Positions 12,836 to 16,430 of a stretch of DNA of 16,430 nt are shown piece after piece. The notes beneath the pieces were generated by a model. It had not been told where the DNA came from. It did no database searches and saw only the letters and a program-made list of their open reading frames with translations. Every line of letters begins with the position of its first letter. Position 1 is the first letter of the stretch. The position numbers and the translations under genes were made by a program. This stretch comes from Acidobacteriota bacterium (lineage in GTDB: Bacteria > Acidobacteriota > Blastocatellia > Pyrinomonadales > Pyrinomonadaceae), in the NCBI GenBank assembly GCA_013696385.1, contig JACCYR010000092.1, positions 1 through 16,430 of the forward strand. Reading direction: 5' to 3'.

Positions 12836-15442
12836 ATGAGATTTGATCTATCCATTCAGCCCATTCAGCTTCGGTCGTTAATGATTTCCGCAGTTTGCTC
12901 GACGACAATCATTGCTGCGACGCTTTTTGCCCCACAGTATATTAGAAGCCAGCAAGACCAAAAGGCGAAGCAGGAGGAGACGAAAAAGCCGCCCCAAAAG
13001 AAAAAGACGGAAGTCAGCAGACGACCCGCGCCGAAAAGAAAAAAGGGACTTTTTGAGAGCCGCAAAGTTACCGTGGTGGTCGGAGCAAATATACGCGCGA
13101 TTGACGGCGACCGACCGGGAAAATTCCAAGAGACACGAGACTTTCCCAAAGGTCCGACTATCCGTGCTATTCATTTAAATTTTAACTCGCCTGATACGCC
13201 TTATATCCTGGACTTTAAAGGGCTGGAGCTTGGCGAACGCGACCGGCGCGTCACTGCCGAAGCGGAAAGCGTCGGAAAATTCAAAACCCGATTTTTGTGG
13301 GATCAAATTCCACATTATTTTTCCAGCGGTCTTACTTTTCACACAAGCGCAGAGCCGGGCGTGCTGACCGTTGACCCGGCTCTGCGCGCGCGGCTGCAAG
13401 CAGTGCCTAACTCAAGCGCCGCCGGTAGTCTGGTCGGTCCCGCATTACCGGCAGCGGTGAGCCAGGAACTGCAAAATACGCGCTCCGTGCAGCTGCGAAT
13501 TCGCTCGGACCAATTACTGTTTACGCAATCCTATCATCCGAACGAAAACTGGGAGTTTTATTTTCGAGCGCAAAACATACGTCGTAACGGTACTCGTCCG
13601 AAACCTACCGGCACTTTTGCAAATGAGACGAACGGTCCCGCGGGCGACCTGGTTTGGGAGGCGCTTGGCGTGGAACTCGCAGAACCCGTCAGTTATCGAA
13701 CCACTAATCTCAGCTTCGGAATACATTACTCTCAACCGAAATGGCGGGTCGGCGTCCAATACAATCTTTCGATGTTTAGGAATTCCATTTCGTCTCTGAC
13801 ATGGGAGAACCCGTTTAGAGCGACCGACGCTCTGGCAACCGCGCCGTCGTTCAACGTCGGTCGCAACCGCTTCGTCCGCGCCCAACTTGCTTTGCCGCCC
13901 GACAACGATTTTCAAAGCATCAGCTTTTTCGGCAGTGCGGATTTGCCGCACAATACTCAATTGAGAGGAGCGATATCCTGGGGAAGAGGAACACAAAACG
14001 AGCAGTTTTTGCCCTATACCTTGAATTCCGCGATGGTCGCGGCTAATCTTCTGCCCGGACAACCGGCGCTTTTCAATCTGGCACCGCCGCAGCCATCGCT
14101 GAACGGCGTTATAAATACTCTGAATCAAGACTATACGCTGGCGAGCCGACCGTGGAAGAGTATGCGATTCATGCTTCAGTATCGCTTCAATGACAGGGAT
14201 AACAAGACTCCTGTTATTGTCTTTCCGGGACTTTCGGCTTTCGGCGATTCGGGCGTGCGCACTTCCGTTGATTTCTATAATACTCCTATCGAAAATTTTC
14301 CGTTTTCCTACACCACTCAAAACGCGACCGCCTCTTGGGAATGGTCACTGCGTAAGAACATTAATCTTGAACTGGAGTATGATTTGGAGATTTGGAATCG
14401 CACTTATCGGGAAGCTCCGAGAACGAACGAGCATAGCATTCAGGGACGAGTGGACTACAAGCTGAGTCCCGGCGTAGCTCTTAAATTGGATTATCTCTAT
14501 GCGCATCGCAAGCCTACCATCTACCGGACGCAGCCGCTGGTATTCGACCCGACTCTCAACGGACCGCTCGGCAGTTGGGTTGTAACGCCCGGCACGCAAT
14601 TTAATCCCGGACTTCGGGAGGAATTTAATCTCTTGCGCCAGTTTGACGAATCCGACCGGATTCGCAAGGAAGGAGGCGCGTCGCTCGAAGTTACACGCTG
14701 GGAGAATCTATCTTTCTCGGCATCGTATCGATATTTGCGGCACGATTATGATAAGAGATTCTACGGGCTTCAATACGACGAAGTATCCACCGTCGATGCA
14801 GAGGTTTCTTACTTCCCTATGGGTGCATCCCAAGACGATTCGCCTGCCGCAAGCGGCGGCTGGCTGGACAACTCTTTCTTTTATGCTAATTATTCCCGCG
14901 AGTTCAGCCAAACGGGCTATCTCGGACTTGGACATCGGACTGTCGGAGCGGCGCGAAATGTAACTGCCTGTTGCGCCCAATTCCCAATAGCCAACACCTT
15001 TGATCGTAGCTCAAGAATCAATTTTGATATGTTCCAGTTCGGCTTCAACACGGCAAGCAAAGGGGAACGTACAGTGTTGAATTTTTCCTACGGTCTCGGT
15101 TTTGCGAATGATCGAACGACCACGGTGAATCCGTTTCCCATCTTGGCTGTTTCCCCACGTACAGCGGGTGCATATGACTACCCTGATGTAATCAACCGGC
15201 AGCAGGAGATCAATATGTCACTGACCCATCAGTTGCGTTCGGATCTTGCCGTCGGGGTTATCTACCGATACGAACCTTATCGGCTCGACGATTACTATAC
15301 AAACAATTTGCAGCCCTATTCACCGCGACAGCCAGCAGCCACTGTTGCTAGTGCCCTAACTCCACGATACTTGTTCCTCGACGCGCGATTCACTACATAC
15401 CATGCTAATGTGGCAACTATTTTTATTCGCTATTCGTTCTGA
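12836..15442 (+). CDS. MtrB/PioB-family outer-membrane beta-barrel of the cytochrome conduit
   Basis: An 868-aa protein with an N-terminal signal (about 1-38), then a strongly basic Lys/Pro/Arg linker (42-70). Then come the family opening (PGKFQETRDFPKG, ILDFKGLELGERDRRV, FLWDQIPHYFSSG) and a long run of amphipathic strands. It ends in FIRYSF, the terminal aromatic typical of proteins assembled by the BAM machinery. MtrB/PioB proteins form the sheath through which the decaheme crosses the outer membrane. The CxxC motif seen near the N-terminus of Shewanella MtrB is not present; the only mature cysteines I noticed are the adjacent Cys712-Cys713. The ribosome site AAGGAGA (12824-12830) overlaps the stop of the decaheme gene, so the two are one operon. 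GC content appears higher than in the flanking genes. Confidence 0.9.
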   Translation: MRFDLSIQPIQLRSLMISAVCSTTIIAATLFAPQYIRSQQDQKAKQEETKKPPQKKKTEVSRRPAPKRKKGLFESRKVTVVVGANIRAIDGDRPGKFQETRDFPKGPTIRAIHLNFNSPDTPYILDFKGLELGERDRRVTAEAESVGKFKTRFLWDQIPHYFSSGLTFHTSAEPGVLTVDPALRARLQAVPNSSAAGSLVGPALPAAVSQELQNTRSVQLRIRSDQLLFTQSYHPNENWEFYFRAQNIRRNGTRPKPTGTFANETNGPAGDLVWEALGVELAEPVSYRTTNLSFGIHYSQPKWRVGVQYNLSMFRNSISSLTWENPFRATDALATAPSFNVGRNRFVRAQLALPPDNDFQSISFFGSADLPHNTQLRGAISWGRGTQNEQFLPYTLNSAMVAANLLPGQPALFNLAPPQPSLNGVINTLNQDYTLASRPWKSMRFMLQYRFNDRDNKTPVIVFPGLSAFGDSGVRTSVDFYNTPIENFPFSYTTQNATASWEWSLRKNINLELEYDLEIWNRTYREAPRTNEHSIQGRVDYKLSPGVALKLDYLYAHRKPTIYRTQPLVFDPTLNGPLGSWVVTPGTQFNPGLREEFNLLRQFDESDRIRKEGGASLEVTRWENLSFSASYRYLRHDYDKRFYGLQYDEVSTVDAEVSYFPMGASQDDSPAASGGWLDNSFFYANYSREFSQTGYLGLGHRTVGAARNVTACCAQFPIANTFDRSSRINFDMFQFGFNTASKGERTVLNFSYGLGFANDRTTTVNPFPILAVSPRTAGAYDYPDVINRQQEINMSLTHQLRSDLAVGVIYRYEPYRLDDYYTNNLQPYSPRQPAATVASALTPRYLFLDARFTTYHANVATIFIRYSF

Positions 15443-15509
15443 TGAGAACTAAATCCAACTCGGCGAGTATTGACACCGAAAAAGTTGAAAAACAAAAGGT
15501 ATAATTAAT

Positions 15510-15872
15510 GTGAAAAATACTGCCTACCAACAAATGCTGTTTGCTTTTGGAATTAACCATAAAACAGCTCCGATAGAGGTCAGAGAAAAACTTTATATAC
15601 ACGAATCGGAAATTCCCGACCTGCTGACTAAGTTGAAGGAAACTTTGTTGGAGTGTGTAATTTTGTCAACGTGTAATCGCACTGAAATTTATGGTGTTTG
15701 CGGTTCGGCTGATGTTGATTTGGATTTCTATAAAGACCTTGTGATCAAATTTAAGAACGCCGAAGAAATTGTTACAAAAGAACATTTTTTACTTCAATCT
15801 AGGGTAGTGATAGCAATGGATACTGTTGGCGAATTCACCGTGCGTGATTTATCATTCTCGAAAAACTTGTGA
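15510..15872 (+). pseudogene. hemA: Glutamyl-tRNA reductase 5' fragment, truncated
   Basis: A GTG start at 15510, with AAAGG (15495-15499) upstream, opens a 120-aa frame. Residues 9-95 are plainly the HemA N-terminal domain: MLFAFGINHKTAPIEVREKL (9-28) and VILSTCNRTEIYGV, which includes the catalytic Cys in STCNRTE, ending at EEIVTKEHF. The match stops about there (near 15795); the following 25 residues (LLQSRVVIAMDTV onward) do not look like HemA, where the HLFRVASGLDSMVLGE region is expected. A full enzyme has about 420-450 residues with NADPH-binding and dimer domains, all missing, so it cannot make glutamate-1-semialdehyde. An intact hemA presumably exists elsewhere. It probably marks a recombination breakpoint beside the cytochrome cluster. 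Confidence 0.85.
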
Positions 15873-15884
15873 GGATGATTTTTT

Positions 15885-15983
15885 ATGTCGCTATGTGCGT
15901 ATTTCGCTGAAGATGAACGCAGTTTTCGCGTTATTGGCTGTTCCGAACTTTTGACCGAAGCCTACTTTCCAAACAGTTTCTAA
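15885..15983 (+). CDS. Small chimeric ORF, 32 aa, doubtful
   Basis: ATG 15885 opens 32 codons to TAA 15981-15983, with the sequence MSLCAYFAEDERSFRVIGCS then ELLTEAYFPNSF. The last 12 codons come from the inverted copy of the HD gene's 3' end, read on the opposite strand. A purine-rich GAGGATGA lies 5-12 bases upstream. It is most likely a by-product of the rearrangement rather than a gene, and no family is recognised. Confidence 0.2.
   Translation: MSLCAYFAEDERSFRVIGCSELLTEAYFPNSF
15943..15981. repeat. 39-bp inverted repeat, right copy
   Basis: Exact reverse complement of 9090-9128, beginning CCGAACTTTTGACC and ending AAACAGTTTCT. The flanks differ, so this is not part of a second HD gene copy. 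It lies between the hemA fragment and the next secreted-protein gene. Confidence 0.93.
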
Positions 15984-16082
15984 GGCAAAAGAAAAAATTA
16001 ATTCAGCAACTTAAAAAGCGTTTTGAACTTCAAAAGACAGCAAATCGAACTATTATTCTGTTTGATTTTTGAAGGAAAGATT

Positions 16083-16430
16083 ATGAAAATAACAATTCTT
16101 ACTCTAGTTTTGACGTTGGTTTTCGGAATCGTCGGGCAATCGAACGCTCAAACAAATCAGCAGTTTAAACTACTCGTCAATCGGCAGAAAACCGTTACCA
16201 AAGATAAAGTAACGGTCAAATTCATTTCCGTCGTCGAAGATTCGCGCTGTCCCGAAAGCACAAACTGCGTTTGGGCGGGCAACGCAAAGATACGAATCAA
16301 AGTCAGCAAATCAAAAGGCGCATCGAAAACTTTTGAACTGAATACGAATTTAAAACCGCAAACCGTTATGTTTGAAGGCTACGAAATCAAATTGGTGAAT
16401 CTCAACCCAAAACCCGCAACCAACATCCGA
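16083..16430 (+). CDS. Secreted hypothetical protein, 3' end beyond window
   Basis: An open frame of 116 codons from ATG 16083 to the window end. A signal peptide is clear (about 1-22, MKITILTLVLTLVFGIVGQS then NA). The mature part has a motif, VVEDSRCPESTNCVWAGNAK, with paired Cys56 and Cys62. I remember similar short secreted proteins of unknown function with this SRCP...CVWAG motif in Acidobacteriota and Bacteroidota; the cysteines could form a disulfide. The rest looks like beta-strands. The ribosome site GAAGGAAAGA (16071-16080) supports the start. The gene is just outside the inverted-repeat block and has the same AT-leaning style as the left half of the window. Confidence 0.75.
   Translation, partial: MKITILTLVLTLVFGIVGQSNAQTNQQFKLLVNRQKTVTKDKVTVKFISVVEDSRCPESTNCVWAGNAKIRIKVSKSKGASKTFELNTNLKPQTVMFEGYEIKLVNLNPKPATNIR

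Noticed and set aside
13514..14320. 268-codon open frame on the minus strand inside the barrel gene
   Set aside because: It is antisense to a barrel gene with clear family motifs and has an Arg/Ser-rich shadow composition with no recognisable domain or ribosome site.
15470..15505. TTGACA (15470-15475) plus TATAAT (15500-15505) as a hemA promoter
   Set aside because: The spacing of 24 bp is far from the usable 16-18 bp, and the second box overlaps the ribosome-site region.
1..16430. CRISPR array, tRNA or rRNA genes
   Set aside because: No regularly spaced direct repeats and no tRNA T-loop or rRNA conserved segments were recognised on either strand.

Overview
The window looks like chromosomal DNA from an Acidobacteriota-type bacterium, probably a Blastocatellia/Pyrinomonadaceae relative. 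This is inferred from gene content and style: moderately AT-rich genes, AAGGAG-type ribosome sites, a SpoIVB-type S55 protein and a FAS1 protein in a non-sporulator-like setting, and an outer-membrane cytochrome conduit that implies a diderm. No rRNA, tRNA or CRISPR was seen, so the assignment is tentative.

Positions 1-9109 are ordinary housekeeping and accessory genes. They are: the 3' end of a TatA/TatB-type gene; an alpha/beta hydrolase (minus); class I fructose-bisphosphate aldolase fbaB (plus), very close to E. coli FbaB; a secreted FAS1/fasciclin protein (plus); a translationally coupled minus-strand pair (95-aa unknown protein, then a YcbL-like MBL hydrolase); a GNAT acetyltransferase (minus); a DHH phosphoesterase (plus); a secreted S55 protein (plus); and a Mesh1-like HD-domain (p)ppGpp hydrolase (plus). 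Several gaps hold hairpins and repeats, including a nested MITE-like inverted repeat at 2905-3032 and a repeat cluster at 8466-8570 that runs into the HD gene start.

Positions 9110-10266 are a decayed mobile-element zone. It holds a frameshifted IS5-type transposase N-terminus, an unrecognised degraded frame, a short segment with RNase P-like sequence signatures, a clear intrinsic terminator, and a frameshifted DDE transposase C-terminus.

Positions 10267-15442 form a probable transmembrane electron conduit. A tetraheme periplasmic cytochrome (minus) is separated by 837 bp of apparently non-coding DNA from a DmsE/MtrA-like decaheme cytochrome and an MtrB/PioB-like 868-aa beta-barrel, which lie 10 bp apart on the plus strand. 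The expected design is a decaheme wire held inside the barrel, with the tetraheme protein as a periplasmic feeder. No outer-surface multiheme (MtrC-like) gene is present in the window. These genes look more GC-balanced than their neighbours, by eye only.

Positions 15443-16430 hold a hemA 5' fragment truncated at about residue 95, a small chimeric ORF, and a partial secreted protein. The most striking structure is a 39-bp perfect inverted repeat: the last codons of the HD gene plus 19 bp of downstream DNA (9090-9128) recur inverted at 15943-15981. It brackets the transposase debris, the cytochrome/barrel cluster and the hemA fragment, and marks this 6.8-kb block as rearranged or imported.
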